Assembly (NCBI GenBank): GCA_028289345.1
Contig: JANQQL010000033.1
Coordinates: 310,001 to 374,000 of the forward strand
Direction of reading: 5' to 3'
DNA: 64,000 nt
Source of the DNA: Planctomycetota bacterium
GTDB lineage: Bacteria; Planctomycetota; B15-G4; SIAN01
Made by a program: the position numbers and the translations under genes. Within the stretch, counting starts at the first letter, position 1. Each line of letters opens with the position of its first letter. Positions 25,813 through 35,709 of the stretch are shown one piece after another. The notes under the pieces are model-generated. The model saw nothing but the letters and a program-made list of their open reading frames with translations. It did no database searches and was not told where the DNA came from.

Positions 25813-27129
25813 TTGAGCAGCGACGTTCTCAAGATTTCTGCCCGAAACGCGGATCCCTTCGAAGGCCAACTCCGGGTTCCTTCGGACAAGTCCATCACCC
25901 AGCGCGCCTTGTTGTTCGGGGCCGTCGCTCGCGGGACGACTCACGTGGCTTCCCCGCTTCGTTCCGCCGACTCGCTGGCCGTTCTGTCCGTGATTCAAGA
26001 GCTCGGAGCCACCGTCACCAAGTACCCGGACGGTTGGGAGATCGAAGGCGTGGGGGAGCAGGGATTGCGCACTCCTTCTCGTCCCCTTGATCTGCAGAAC
26101 TCGGGAACCGGAGTTCGTTTGCTGATGGGACTCTTGGCCGGGCAAGGAGTGCGCGCCACGCTGACCGGGGATGATTCGCTTCAACGGCGCCCGATGCAGA
26201 GAGTCCTGGCCCCTCTGGCTTCTATGGGAGTCACGATCGAGAGCCATCGCGAATGGCGGTTGCCGGTGACCCTCCTCTCGCGGCTCCCCTTGTCCCCGTT
26301 TCACGGACAAACCTCGGTCGCTTCCGCCCAAGTGAAGAGCGCCATCCTCCTTGCCGCACTGGGAGCACGAGGACTGTCCGTGCTGGAAGAGCCGCGTCGC
26401 ACTCGCGACCACACGGAGATCATGCTACGCCGCTTCGGCGTTCCGGTGCACCAGGCCGGCCCTCGGGTTGAAGTCTCGGGGCCGGCGTCGCTGCAGGGCT
26501 GCCCGGTCACCTGCCCGGCCGATCCTTCTTCGGCCGCGCCGTTCGCGACCCTGGCAGCACTGCGTCCGGGTTCGCGCCTCCGGTTCTCGGACTTGTTGGT
26601 CAACCCACGACGGTTCGCGTTCTTCGAAGCGTTGGCTCGGATGGGGGTGGCGATTCGTCAGGAACACACGCGAGACGAACAGGGAGAACCTCTGGCGGAT
26701 GTCGTCGTCGAAGGTGGCCCGTTGCAGGGCACGACCATCGTTCCGGAAGAGGTGCCGGACATGATCGACGAACTCCCCCTGGTTGCCGTTCTTGGTTGTT
26801 TTGCGGAGGGGGTGACCGAAGTCCGCGGTGCCGCCGAACTGCGAGTCAAGGAAAGCGACCGGCTGGAGGCCATCGCCGGTGGGCTTCGCGCTCTTGGCGC
26901 GGTGGTGGAACTCTTCGACGACGGTTTCCGGATCGAGGGGCCTCAAGCACTCCGTGGGAATTCCCTTTCGGCGCGAGACGATCACCGGATTGCGATGGCA
27001 CTCTCGTTGGCGGCGTTGCATGCGGAAGGGACCAGCCACCTGGAAGGCTCCCAAAGCGTCCAAGTGTCCTATCCGGGCTTCTTCGAACAACTCGACCGCT
27101 TTCAGATCGCCAAGCTGGACTACGCGTAG
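25813..27129 (+). CDS. aroA: 3-phosphoshikimate 1-carboxyvinyltransferase (EPSP synthase)
   Basis: This 438-residue enzyme joins shikimate-3-phosphate and phosphoenolpyruvate in the sixth step of the shikimate pathway. Motifs are VPSDKSITQRALLFGA, LQNSGTGVRLLMGLLAG, GDDSLQRRPM, SAQVKSAILLAAL, DMIDELPLVAVLG, ELRVKESDRL and DDHRIAMALSLAAL. All active-site signatures appear intact. TTG 25813 is the only reasonable start after the CpsD-like stop, because upstream in-frame codons lie inside that gene. The stop overlaps the convergent hypothetical gene by ten bases. Confidence 0.97.
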   Translation: MSSDVLKISARNADPFEGQLRVPSDKSITQRALLFGAVARGTTHVASPLRSADSLAVLSVIQELGATVTKYPDGWEIEGVGEQGLRTPSRPLDLQNSGTGVRLLMGLLAGQGVRATLTGDDSLQRRPMQRVLAPLASMGVTIESHREWRLPVTLLSRLPLSPFHGQTSVASAQVKSAILLAALGARGLSVLEEPRRTRDHTEIMLRRFGVPVHQAGPRVEVSGPASLQGCPVTCPADPSSAAPFATLAALRPGSRLRFSDLLVNPRRFAFFEALARMGVAIRQEHTRDEQGEPLADVVVEGGPLQGTTIVPEEVPDMIDELPLVAVLGCFAEGVTEVRGAAELRVKESDRLEAIAGGLRALGAVVELFDDGFRIEGPQALRGNSLSARDDHRIAMALSLAALHAEGTSHLEGSQSVQVSYPGFFEQLDRFQIAKLDYA

Positions 27130-28217
27130 CGAACGAACTCACGTCCGTCTTCGGAACCCCAAAAACCGCTGAAACTGTCGAGCACGACGCGCCTGCCATC
27201 CACCCAAAGGTTGCCACCACGGCAGCGATGGTCGCCGGGATGCAAACGGCTCACTGCACCTTCTGCGGCCGCGTCCGTCAGCAGCTGGTGCAAGTCATCA
27301 ACGGAGCGCACTTCGGCTTCGTACATTTCTTCCCCGTCCGCGAAGGCGCGAGCGGCTTCCTGATCGTGAAACACGGGAAGAACCCGCTGCACCTGTTCGT
27401 CCTCGGTTTGTTCTTCCAAGAACACCGGGGTGTCTCCGTCGAACAGGGAGTAGAAGGCGGGGAACGCGTCGTATCCAAGAAAGGGTTGGGCTCCCAACAC
27501 CTGCTGCATGAGCTGGTCCCAGGCATCTTGGTCCTCGAAAAGGTCGAGCATCTCGTCCCCTTCGTAGACTTGCCACTGACCGCGAGCATCGAGCAGATGC
27601 TCTTCGAGGGTTTCCGCTGAGGCATCCACTCGAACTTTGAGGAACTGGAGTTGGCTCTGGCCGTCGACGCACCAGTACACCGGTTCGTTCTCGTCCAGCA
27701 CGGCTCCCGCGAACCCCTCTTCCGATCGCAGTGCCAGGAACTCACGCAACGCGCCGGTTCGCTCGATCGTCCCCGCCATGCCCCAGTCGCGCAGCGCCTC
27801 CTTCGCCTGTTCTTCCTCCCGAAACAGGCGCAACACGAGCCCGCCGGGCTGGGCGCGAATCAAATCGTGAGCCGGGCGCCCTTCCGCTGCCAAGTAGAAG
27901 TAACTGTGAGGAGACGACCGCTTCGCTTCAGCCCGCTGCAGAAGGTAGTGCCGGACCAGTTTCTGGGCGACGTCTTCCTGAGTGGCCAAGACCTGACTGC
28001 CACTGTTGCCAAGTGCCCGGATTTCCTTCCCGTCGTAGGAAGCGACCAGACACCAGAGTCCCTGTTCCGTGGAGTACGCGGGCGAAGACTTGCTGCCTCC
28101 GGCCTTTTCGTTGGTCGCACGTGCAAAAATTTTCAGAGGTGGACGAACCGGGTCTCCGCCCTCTTCGACGACGAGGTATTCCTCGTTCTCATGGAGCATT
28201 CGGGTTCGGATCGGCAT
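27120..28217 (-). CDS. Hypothetical acidic protein, possibly SseB-like
   Basis: The predicted 365-residue cytosolic protein is rich in Glu, Asp and Gln and has no signal sequence. Repeated patterns are visible: GGLVLRLFREEEQAKEALRDWG early and RVLPVFHDQEAARAFADGEE later. Both recall the short alpha/beta unit of SseB-like proteins, but the match is weak. The N-terminus is MPIRTRMLHENEEYLVVEEG. ATG 28217 was chosen because the long upstream extension to 28790 overlaps a real gene. It is the last gene of a minus-strand run headed by the FGE-like gene. Confidence 0.65.
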   Translation of the reverse strand: MPIRTRMLHENEEYLVVEEGGDPVRPPLKIFARATNEKAGGSKSSPAYSTEQGLWCLVASYDGKEIRALGNSGSQVLATQEDVAQKLVRHYLLQRAEAKRSSPHSYFYLAAEGRPAHDLIRAQPGGLVLRLFREEEQAKEALRDWGMAGTIERTGALREFLALRSEEGFAGAVLDENEPVYWCVDGQSQLQFLKVRVDASAETLEEHLLDARGQWQVYEGDEMLDLFEDQDAWDQLMQQVLGAQPFLGYDAFPAFYSLFDGDTPVFLEEQTEDEQVQRVLPVFHDQEAARAFADGEEMYEAEVRSVDDLHQLLTDAAAEGAVSRLHPGDHRCRGGNLWVDGRRVVLDSFSGFWGSEDGREFVRYA

Positions 28218-28404
28218 TTCGCTCGGTCGGTTGTTGGGAAGAGAGTGGTTGAGAAGCCTGCAGGATGAGTTCGCGCGTGGCGGCCTTGCGACGTTGATGA
28301 AACAAGATGGCAAGCAGCGCACGACCAGGCAAGAGAAGAAGTCCCGCGATCGCTTCGAGCAAGAGTCGCCACACGCCTGGTGTCCAGGAGTCTTCATGAG
28401 GCAA
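28189..28404 (-). CDS. Small single-pass membrane protein
   Basis: The frame between the FGE-like stop and the next gene encodes about 71 residues from TTG 28404, or about 60 from GTG 28371. The core WRLLLEAIAGLLLLPGRALLAIL is a strong membrane helix followed by a basic segment (HQRRKAATREL) and a Gln/Pro/Asn tail. A purine-rich GGAGGGGG stretch lies upstream of the TTG. It would overlap the next gene by 29 bases. Function unknown; it fits the gap between two genes well, but may be a chance frame. Confidence 0.4.
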   Translation of the reverse strand: MPHEDSWTPGVWRLLLEAIAGLLLLPGRALLAILFHQRRKAATRELILQASQPLSSQQPTERNADPNPNAP

Positions 28405-28426
28405 GCCAGTCCAGGCCCCCTCCGAG

Positions 28427-29731
28427 TCAGTCGAGGTCGGCGGCACAGCGAAATCCGATGGTGGGTTCTCGGGTCGAACCGCCTGGTGCGATCCAGCGGA
28501 ACAGGGATCCGACGTTCTCCGGTGGGCTCAGAAAGTGACCGCCCCGAAGGACCATCGGGCTGATGCTGGAGTCCAACCTCTCCAGCACATCCCCGTCTTC
28601 GCGCGAAGCCGTCCACTCTTCCACGTTGCCGGCCATTTGAAACACCTGAAAGGGTGACTTTCCATAGGGATAGTGAGCCACCGGGACAGTGTCCGACAAA
28701 CTCAAGCTGAGGTCGTTGCAGAGTCCTTGGCGGTAGTCTTCGCCCCACGGATAATCCCACGGCTCCTTGCCTCGACAGGCCACTTCCCATTCATCTTCGG
28801 TGGGGAGGCGTTTCCCGGCCCACTGGGCATAGGCGGCCGCCTGTCCCCAATGAATGCCGCTGACCGGATGATCCCAGCGTTCTTCTCCTGGATAGAGCTT
28901 GCCCTGGCTATCGGGTTCCCAGAACCGTGGCGCATTCTCCAATCGAGCTTCCACGTCCAGAGTTTCCAGAAACGTGGAGTAGTCCGCGTTGGTCACTTCG
29001 TACTGGTCGATCAGATAGGGGCGCAAGGACACTCGGCGCTTGCGTCGTTCGATGCCTCGGTTGGGACCCACCACGTAGTTGCCGCCCGGGATGAACACCA
29101 TTCCAGGACGGACTCGGTGTCCCCCTGGTTCGTAGAACTCGGGGTGACGCGAACGGTCGCGCTCCACTCCGGCGGCGATGAACTCGTTGTATCGGGCCCG
29201 ATACTCCTTGGCCTCGGACACCTGTCGCACCAAGACGGTATTCCACAGCTCGTGAAATGGGATCGGGTCGATCAACATTCCTGCCAGCGAACCGCGCAAC
29301 CGATCGGGAAAGTCGTCGCGTTCCAACTTGCCGACCGCGGCTTTGGCAATGCGATACGAAATGGCTTTGCGCAGCTCTGGGTCGGACAGGGATCGACGCA
29401 GAAGAGCCTGGTCGATGATGCCTCCCAGAAGATCCTGTTCCTCACGCCGCGCTCGTCGAGCCCCGATCACCCCGTCCGCTTGATGCTTGCGGCGGATGCC
29501 CTCGATGGTCGGCAGCTTCTGGCGCAACTCGGTCAACAAGTACGTCACCAATGGAGTGCCAGCCGCGTCTTCGGCATCACGCCAAGCTTCGAGCGCGGCT
29601 TCTCGCTGGGAATAGGAGGCTTCTAGCGCAAGCAGCGCCGCCTCGGTTGCTCGTTCGGCTTCTCGGTAGCGCTCCAACTCCGAGCTGTCTTCTTGAATGA
29701 AGAGTACGAGGGCGAGAAAACGAGCAATCAT
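28427..29731 (-). CDS. Exported formylglycine-generating-enzyme-like (SUMF1 fold) protein
   Basis: The 434-residue protein begins with a short hydrophobic segment (MIARFLALVLFI), then a helical region of about 200 residues, then an FGE-sulfatase fold. FGE motifs include GMVFIPGGNYVVG, YLIDQYEVTNADYSTFL, HPVSGIHWGQAAAYAQWAGKRLPTE and FQMAGNVEEWTAS. The catalytic cysteines expected after RGGHF are absent (RGGHFLSPPENVGSLFRW), so it is unlikely to oxidise sulfatase cysteines. It probably has a binding or other oxygenase-like role. It diverges from recG, with 19 bases between the chosen starts. Confidence 0.82.
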   Translation of the reverse strand: MIARFLALVLFIQEDSSELERYREAERATEAALLALEASYSQREAALEAWRDAEDAAGTPLVTYLLTELRQKLPTIEGIRRKHQADGVIGARRARREEQDLLGGIIDQALLRRSLSDPELRKAISYRIAKAAVGKLERDDFPDRLRGSLAGMLIDPIPFHELWNTVLVRQVSEAKEYRARYNEFIAAGVERDRSRHPEFYEPGGHRVRPGMVFIPGGNYVVGPNRGIERRKRRVSLRPYLIDQYEVTNADYSTFLETLDVEARLENAPRFWEPDSQGKLYPGEERWDHPVSGIHWGQAAAYAQWAGKRLPTEDEWEVACRGKEPWDYPWGEDYRQGLCNDLSLSLSDTVPVAHYPYGKSPFQVFQMAGNVEEWTASREDGDVLERLDSSISPMVLRGGHFLSPPENVGSLFRWIAPGGSTREPTIGFRCAADLD

Positions 29732-29750
29732 GGCCGGGATGGGTTTCCTT

Positions 29751-31781
29751 ATGCTGCCGGGACGAGAGCGGAGTCCGGGGATTATAGAGCGCGCCATCAA
29801 CTCCTCATTCAACGAGCGGACCGGACTCACGGGACTGACCGGGATCGGCCCGCGCCGACTGCAAGCTTACGCCGATGCCGGGGTACGGACCCTTGGGGAT
29901 CTGCTTTTCCTGTTGCCGAAGAAGTACGTGGCGTTCGAACCCATCCTCGAAATCGCCAGTCTGGAGCAGAATCACTCGGCGGCCATCCATGTCACCGTTC
30001 GAGAAAGTCGCACCCTGCGCCATCGAAAACCGGCCCGCACCCGGCTCCAAGTCGAGGACTCGACGGGAGTACTGACCGCGTGGGTGTTCGGTCACCGTTT
30101 TCTCGACCGGAACCTGGGTGAGGGCAAACGCCTACGCATGCTCGGCAAGTTGCGCGACAAGGCCTTTCAGGTCAGCCACTGGTGGGAGCCAGATCCCCAC
30201 GACTCGGAATCCTCGTGCATTGCACAGTACGCTCTCCCGGAGGGAATCGCGCCTCGACTGCATCGCCGGCTCTTGGAACAAGCACTCGAAGGAGTCAAAG
30301 AACGCTGGAATCGGATCCCCGTACTCGGAGAGTCCGGAGATCCGATGGATCGCCTCACCCTGTATCGATCCCTGCACTTTCCCCAGTCTTCGATGGAGGC
30401 CGATCGTGCCCGGCGCACGCTGGCCCTGGGCGAGGCCATCCGCCTGCAGAAAGGCCTGGCACGTCTCCGTGCGCTGCGGGGAACGCGGCCGGCTTACTCG
30501 CCGGACTTTCTTCAGGATTGCCTGGATCGCTACCAGGCAATCCTCCCGTTTTCCGCGCACGCGGGGCAGCGCCGGGTGGTGGAAGACTGTCTCCACGATT
30601 TGACCGGACCGCGACCCATGACCCGACTCCTGAGTGGGGAAGTGGGAGCCGGGAAAACCGCCGTCGCATTGTTCCCACTCTTGGTGGCCGCCATGAGCGG
30701 GAAGCAGGGCGCCCTGTTGGCACCGACCGAGATCTTGGCCATTCAGCACGCCGAGTTCCTGAAACCGGTTCTGGAACGCGCCGGACTTGCGGCTCCGCTC
30801 TTGTTGTCGGGAAAGAGAAACTCTCGGCGACGGATCTCTTCGGAGCAGCCGGTAATCGTCGGCACCCATCGCCTGCTGTCCCGGCCCGTGAAATTCGAGC
30901 AACTCGCGGCGGTGGTGGTGGATGAGCAGCACAAATTCGGCGTTCGCCAACGCTTCACACTCTGGGCAAAAGGCGATCGCCCGGACCTGCTGATGATTTC
31001 CGCCACCCCGATTCCGCGAACTTTATCCATGACTCGGTTTGGCCACCTCGATCACTCAATCTTGGCGTTGCCCCCGGAACGACAGCGCCGGGTCACTTCG
31101 CGCCTCCTCACCGGAGACGAGCGGGCCCAGGTGCTCCCTCGCATCGAACAGGAGCTGGCCAAGGACGGCCGCGTCCTGGTGGTGTGTCCAGCCATCGGGG
31201 GGGTCCCTGACCAACCCGCCAAGATGCCGGCGGCGGTCCCCGTGGGGGACTGGCTGCGTCGACACCTCTCGACTCCCGTCGCGCTCGAACTCCTGCACGG
31301 CAAGATGGAAAGCGAGGAGAAAGCGGCGGTCATCTCCCGATTCGCTCGAGGCGAGTCTCGGGTTCTGGTGACAACCGTGGTGGTCGAGGTGGGGGTCGAC
31401 GTTCCCGATGCCTCGATGGTCGTGATCTTGGGGGCGGGGCGCTTCGGGTTGTCCCAGCTCCACCAGATTCGGGGCCGGGTCGGCCGTCGGGGGCAACCCG
31501 CGCAATGCCTTTTGGTCTCGGGAGATCCGGCCGATGCCACCCGCGAGCGACTGGAGATGTTCTGCGAGACCGACGATGGATTTCGCCTCGCCCAAGAAGA
31601 CCTGGAGCTGCGCGGACCGGGGCAGCTCGAAGGGTTTCGCCAGCACGGCCTGTTTCATACCGCGTTTCCCGAAGTGCTCACCGACGAGAGCCTGATGAAA
31701 CGTGCCCAAGAGATTCACAAGTCCCTGGCACCACAGGATTTCGACCCTCCTGGTGTTGCTCCTCGCCGCTGGATCTGGTAG
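29751..31781 (+). CDS. recG: ATP-dependent DNA helicase RecG
   Basis: The enzyme of about 676 residues remodels stalled replication forks and Holliday junctions. It starts with an HhH/wedge region (GLTGIGPRRLQAYADAGVRTLGDLL). The helicase part follows, with Walker A GEVGAGKT near residue 297, motif II DEQH, motif III SATPIPRT and the C-terminal VGRRGQPAQCLLV. Motif order and length match RecG, though the wedge is slightly short. The start is unsure: several ATGs lie between 29697 and 29751, and the latter avoids the divergent gene. Confidence 0.95.
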   Translation: MLPGRERSPGIIERAINSSFNERTGLTGLTGIGPRRLQAYADAGVRTLGDLLFLLPKKYVAFEPILEIASLEQNHSAAIHVTVRESRTLRHRKPARTRLQVEDSTGVLTAWVFGHRFLDRNLGEGKRLRMLGKLRDKAFQVSHWWEPDPHDSESSCIAQYALPEGIAPRLHRRLLEQALEGVKERWNRIPVLGESGDPMDRLTLYRSLHFPQSSMEADRARRTLALGEAIRLQKGLARLRALRGTRPAYSPDFLQDCLDRYQAILPFSAHAGQRRVVEDCLHDLTGPRPMTRLLSGEVGAGKTAVALFPLLVAAMSGKQGALLAPTEILAIQHAEFLKPVLERAGLAAPLLLSGKRNSRRRISSEQPVIVGTHRLLSRPVKFEQLAAVVVDEQHKFGVRQRFTLWAKGDRPDLLMISATPIPRTLSMTRFGHLDHSILALPPERQRRVTSRLLTGDERAQVLPRIEQELAKDGRVLVVCPAIGGVPDQPAKMPAAVPVGDWLRRHLSTPVALELLHGKMESEEKAAVISRFARGESRVLVTTVVVEVGVDVPDASMVVILGAGRFGLSQLHQIRGRVGRRGQPAQCLLVSGDPADATRERLEMFCETDDGFRLAQEDLELRGPGQLEGFRQHGLFHTAFPEVLTDESLMKRAQEIHKSLAPQDFDPPGVAPRRWIW

Positions 31782-31847
31782 TGAAGCGCGGTCATTTTTC
31801 GGCCGTGAGAAGCTTCCGTTCACGGCCTCCGTCTTTCGAGAATCGTC

Positions 31848-34733
31848 GTGGCATTGGCTCGTAACATTCTTTCGATGTCCGCAAGCCTGTGGGCCGGATG
31901 CCTCGGGGTCGCGGTTCCACCCGCGGTCGCTCAGCAAGCCGACCCCGCTTCGGTCCTGGAATTCGACGTCGCGGCTCCCGCCGTGCGTTCGGAACAGGGC
32001 CGCCAACGGTCTCCGGACGAGGCTTTGCAAGAGGCCCTGCCGAGAATCGTTTCGTGGCCGAAGGAGCGCGGTGAAGTCGCCATTCGTGCCTTGGTGGCGC
32101 GTGGCGAAAGCATGATCCCCGCTTTCCGAGATCGATTGCGCGCCGGCTCACTCCTGGAAAAAGCCGCCGCGGCCCGGGCCCTTTGCCTGCTCGGGGATCG
32201 AGACTCCTTGCGCGCCGTCGAGATGCTGCTGCAGGACCGTCGTCATGCCTCCCGTTGCAGCCCATTGTTGAACTCCATTGCGGAACTGGACCCGGACCGG
32301 GCCATCGCCCTGGCGTTGCAGTTCTTGGACCACTCCTCACCGTCGCTGCGCACCGCCGCCGCGGCATTGTTGCGCGAAGAACCCAACGAGGCAGTGCGAC
32401 GTGACACGCGGCTTCGCTTCACTTCGAGCGAGCGGGGGGAAACGCGACTCCAAGCCTTCCAGCTGTTGGTTGACTGGGACGACGAGTCCTTGCCCGAATC
32501 TGCCTTGGCCCAAGTCGGCCACGATCATGCTCCGTTCGCCGAAGCGATCGCGGAGTACCTGAGTGTTCGGCTCGATGGGGCGCTCGCCACCGCGTTGACG
32601 GAAAAAGTCGGCGAAGAGCCAACTCGCGAGAGCCTCCACGCCCTGCTGGTGTTGGCCATGGCGGAGCGTCGTTCTCGTCAGGTCTGGTTGCCCGCAGACT
32701 GGTTCGAACGCTACCTCGGAGAAATGCAGAGCTCCGATCCGCTTCTCCGTGCCGTGGCCAGTATTGCCTGTGCAACGATCGGCTATCGGACCGAAAGCCT
32801 TGCCGAGGCGACGCGGAGTTCGGTGCTCCCTGCGTTGGTCGACGTCGTTACTCGCGTGCGAATGTTCGCCGACTTTCGCCTGTGTCATCGGGCCGCCGTG
32901 GCGATGCTGGAACGGCTCACCGGCCAATCCCTCGGGGAAAGCGTCCCTGCCTGGCGCGACTACTGGGCCCGGGAAGGCGGGGCCGAATTTGAACCCGTCC
33001 GTGAGCTGAGCGGCCTGCGTGAGGGAGACGAACCTTCGGTCGCCCTCGAATGGCAACGAATGAGCGCGGAACTCGAATGGGTTCCCGTTTGGAAAGTCTG
33101 GGGAGAGAACTACTACAACCGCTGGCTTCGCGAGCAGTGGCAGGATGGTGTTGTGATGCCGAGTGAATCCTTGGCAAGTCTCCTCCTGTCTCTTCGCGAG
33201 CAGGGTTTGTTCTCCGCCGAGCGTCCCCGCGAACTCGTTCAACCAAGCCAGGGAGCCGAGCGTCTGACCATTTCCGTTCGCGGGTCCGAGCGCTCCATCG
33301 TGGCAAGTCCGGAGCACGACCTCTCGCCCATGACCACCTTGCTATGGGAATCGGTGCAACCCTTCTTGTGGCAGGTCCTGCTACCGCGGGATGAGCGTCT
33401 GGAGAAAGTCTATGCCGAGGAAGAGGCTTGGTGGACGCGTCACCGCGGGGCGGGGGAACGCCACTCTCGGCTGGTCAGCCTTGGACTGCTGGCTTTGGAG
33501 AACGCCGATTCGAGTCGTGGCCAAGAGGTCTTAGAACTTCTGGACCGGCTTCCGGAAGAGGATCCTTGGCTGTCTCCGAAGCAGGCTCGGTCTTTGGCCA
33601 CGGCGGTCTCGAACATGGGCTGGCGCGATGCTCGACGCGACTTGGCCCTGTCGATCCTGAAGCGGGCTCCCAGCGACTGCTACGAAGCAGTGCTCGAAGG
33701 GTTTCGCGGCGACTCGGTGCTCGGGATGGATGGCCTGGTCGAGCTCCTTCGCCGATTTGATCGCGTCGACACGGCACTTCGGGACGCACGCCCTTGGGTT
33801 CGCCAAGCGGCGGTGCGAGCAATCGCCGAGGATCCCAAAGAAACCTGGCATCGCTTGGAAGCTGCCGCAACTTCGGATCCGGATCTGGCCGTCCAGAGCG
33901 AAGCGCTCGCACTGCTTTCCCGTTCTCCATCTCCCCGGCACGGCGAGCTCCTTCTCGACCTTGCCACGGGAGATCAGCGCGCCGCCCGGGTGGAGGTTCT
34001 CAAGGTCCTGGGCCGTGTCCACGATGACCGGGTGCTCGGCGTTCTTGCCGAAGCATTGCGAGAGGATGACTCGGCGACGGCACAGGCGGCGATCCAAGGC
34101 CTCGGGTTGCAGGGCGGACCCGGGGCGGCCGCCACCTTGGGTTCCGTGGTCGCCGAGGTCGGCCCCGGAGAACCCCGCGGCTACCTCGCGCTGTCCCAGC
34201 TCAAAAGCATGCCGGGCTCGGTGGCCAGTCCGGTACTCCGCAAACTGGCCGAGTCCGGCTCCTCGGAACTCGCCCGGGAGGCGCGATTTGCTCTGGCAGA
34301 CGTCGGGGAAATGGAAACCGTTCCCTTCCTCTTGGACCAACTTGAAACGGATCGTCATCACCGCCGAGCGATGCTCAAGCTGACATTGCTCTTTTGCCAA
34401 GATTGGGAAACCGAACCCTGGCGTTTTCGTTCCCTCTATGAGGCGAGCCCTGGGAAAACCGCCGATCAGCACTTTTTTGCGGCGATGCGAAGCGGGGGTG
34501 CCCGCCTCGATGACCCGGTGGACCCCGCCGATCCCGAGCTTCGCCGCATCGTGGCCGAGGCCGTGGCAGACGAGAGGTGGTTCGTGAGGCGACGCGCGTT
34601 GGAGTTCCTCGAGCGAGAAACCGGACACAACCTCGGGACGTTGACACGCAACGCCAAACCCGAAGAGGCCCGGGCACTTGCTCGGCAGTGGGTGGCCGCC
34701 GTTGCCGCGGGCGAGGACCTCTCCGATCGCTGA
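31848..34733 (+). CDS. Large exported HEAT-repeat protein
   Basis: This 961-residue protein has a signal peptide (LWAGCLGVAVPPAVAQQ, probable cut after VAQ or PAVA). Many helical HEAT-like repeats follow, for example LLEKAAAARALCLLGDRDSLRAVEML and, in the last third, ARVEVLKVLGRVHDDRVLGVLAEAL. No catalytic motif was recognised. It would form a long solenoid in the periplasm. GTG 31848 includes the complete signal; ATG 31875 is an alternative. It ends seven bases before moxR and so probably heads the Bat operon. Confidence 0.8.
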   Translation: MALARNILSMSASLWAGCLGVAVPPAVAQQADPASVLEFDVAAPAVRSEQGRQRSPDEALQEALPRIVSWPKERGEVAIRALVARGESMIPAFRDRLRAGSLLEKAAAARALCLLGDRDSLRAVEMLLQDRRHASRCSPLLNSIAELDPDRAIALALQFLDHSSPSLRTAAAALLREEPNEAVRRDTRLRFTSSERGETRLQAFQLLVDWDDESLPESALAQVGHDHAPFAEAIAEYLSVRLDGALATALTEKVGEEPTRESLHALLVLAMAERRSRQVWLPADWFERYLGEMQSSDPLLRAVASIACATIGYRTESLAEATRSSVLPALVDVVTRVRMFADFRLCHRAAVAMLERLTGQSLGESVPAWRDYWAREGGAEFEPVRELSGLREGDEPSVALEWQRMSAELEWVPVWKVWGENYYNRWLREQWQDGVVMPSESLASLLLSLREQGLFSAERPRELVQPSQGAERLTISVRGSERSIVASPEHDLSPMTTLLWESVQPFLWQVLLPRDERLEKVYAEEEAWWTRHRGAGERHSRLVSLGLLALENADSSRGQEVLELLDRLPEEDPWLSPKQARSLATAVSNMGWRDARRDLALSILKRAPSDCYEAVLEGFRGDSVLGMDGLVELLRRFDRVDTALRDARPWVRQAAVRAIAEDPKETWHRLEAAATSDPDLAVQSEALALLSRSPSPRHGELLLDLATGDQRAARVEVLKVLGRVHDDRVLGVLAEALREDDSATAQAAIQGLGLQGGPGAAATLGSVVAEVGPGEPRGYLALSQLKSMPGSVASPVLRKLAESGSSELAREARFALADVGEMETVPFLLDQLETDRHHRRAMLKLTLLFCQDWETEPWRFRSLYEASPGKTADQHFFAAMRSGGARLDDPVDPADPELRRIVAEAVADERWFVRRRALEFLERETGHNLGTLTRNAKPEEARALARQWVAAVAAGEDLSDR

Positions 34734-34740
34734 ACCTGCC

Positions 34741-35709
34741 ATGACCAGTGGTGAGCCGGTGTCCGGTGTCCTCGCGGACATCTTGCAAGAAGTCGAACGC
34801 GTGATTGTCGGCCAACGCCCTCTGCTGGAGCGATTGCTGATTGGCCTGCTGACCGAAGGGCACGTGCTCGTGGAAGGCATGCCCGGGTTGGCCAAGAGTC
34901 TTACGGTGTCGAGCCTCGCGAACAGCCTTGGCCTGACCTTTCAGCGCATCCAGTTCACGGCCGACCTGTTGCCGGCGGATCTCACCGGCACCTTGGTGAT
35001 TCGTCCGGGCCAGGACCAGTTCGTGATCCGCAAAGGGCCGATCTTCGCTCAGATCGTGCTCGCCGACGAAATCAACCGTGCCCCTGCCAAGGTCCAGAGC
35101 GCGCTGCTCGAAGCCATGCAAGAGCGACAGGTCACCATCGGCGAAGACAGCCTCCCGCTCCCTCGGCCGTTCTTGGTCCTCGCGACCCAAAACCCGGTGG
35201 AACACGAAGGGACGTATCCCCTTCCGGAAGCCGAGGTGGATCGGTTCTTGCTCAAAGTCACTCTGAACTACCCGGAACCCGCCGCCGAGAAAGAGGTGCT
35301 CCGTCGCCATGGGGCAACGTCTCGGGTCCCCGAGGTTCGCCCCGTGTGTTCGGCCGAGGAGTTCCAATCGCTTCAAGCCGGCATCGATCAAGTGCATGTC
35401 GAAGAGGCGCTGTTGGACTACGTGGTGGCCGTGGTTAGTCGCACGCGTGATCCCTCCGCGTTTGGACTTCACGAACTGGCCCCGCTCGTTCGCTACGGAG
35501 TCTCCCCGCGTGCCGGAATCTGCTTGGTTCGCGGGGCCCGAGCCCGGGCCGTCTTGTTCGGCAGGGACTATGTGTTGCCTGCGGACATCAAGGACTTGTG
35601 TGGGGATGTCTTGGCTCACCGAATTGGCCTCACCTACGAAGCCATGGCACAGCAACGGACGGGTCAAGACGTCGTTCGAGCGATCCTGGAAAGCGTGGAG
35701 GTGCCGTGA
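34741..35709 (+). CDS. MoxR-type AAA+ ATPase
   Basis: The 322-residue AAA+ ATPase has Walker A GMPGLAKS (46-53), Walker B IVLADEINRAP (about 105-115) and sensor 1 in LATQNPVEHEGTYPLPEAEVDRF. These are the classic MoxR family sequences. MoxR proteins are chaperone-like ATPases that act with von Willebrand A proteins in maturing enzymes or envelope complexes. It overlaps the DUF58 gene by GTGA, the first of a series of coupled junctions. Family identity is secure; the client is unknown. Confidence 0.95.
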   Translation: MTSGEPVSGVLADILQEVERVIVGQRPLLERLLIGLLTEGHVLVEGMPGLAKSLTVSSLANSLGLTFQRIQFTADLLPADLTGTLVIRPGQDQFVIRKGPIFAQIVLADEINRAPAKVQSALLEAMQERQVTIGEDSLPLPRPFLVLATQNPVEHEGTYPLPEAEVDRFLLKVTLNYPEPAAEKEVLRRHGATSRVPEVRPVCSAEEFQSLQAGIDQVHVEEALLDYVVAVVSRTRDPSAFGLHELAPLVRYGVSPRAGICLVRGARARAVLFGRDYVLPADIKDLCGDVLAHRIGLTYEAMAQQRTGQDVVRAILESVEVP

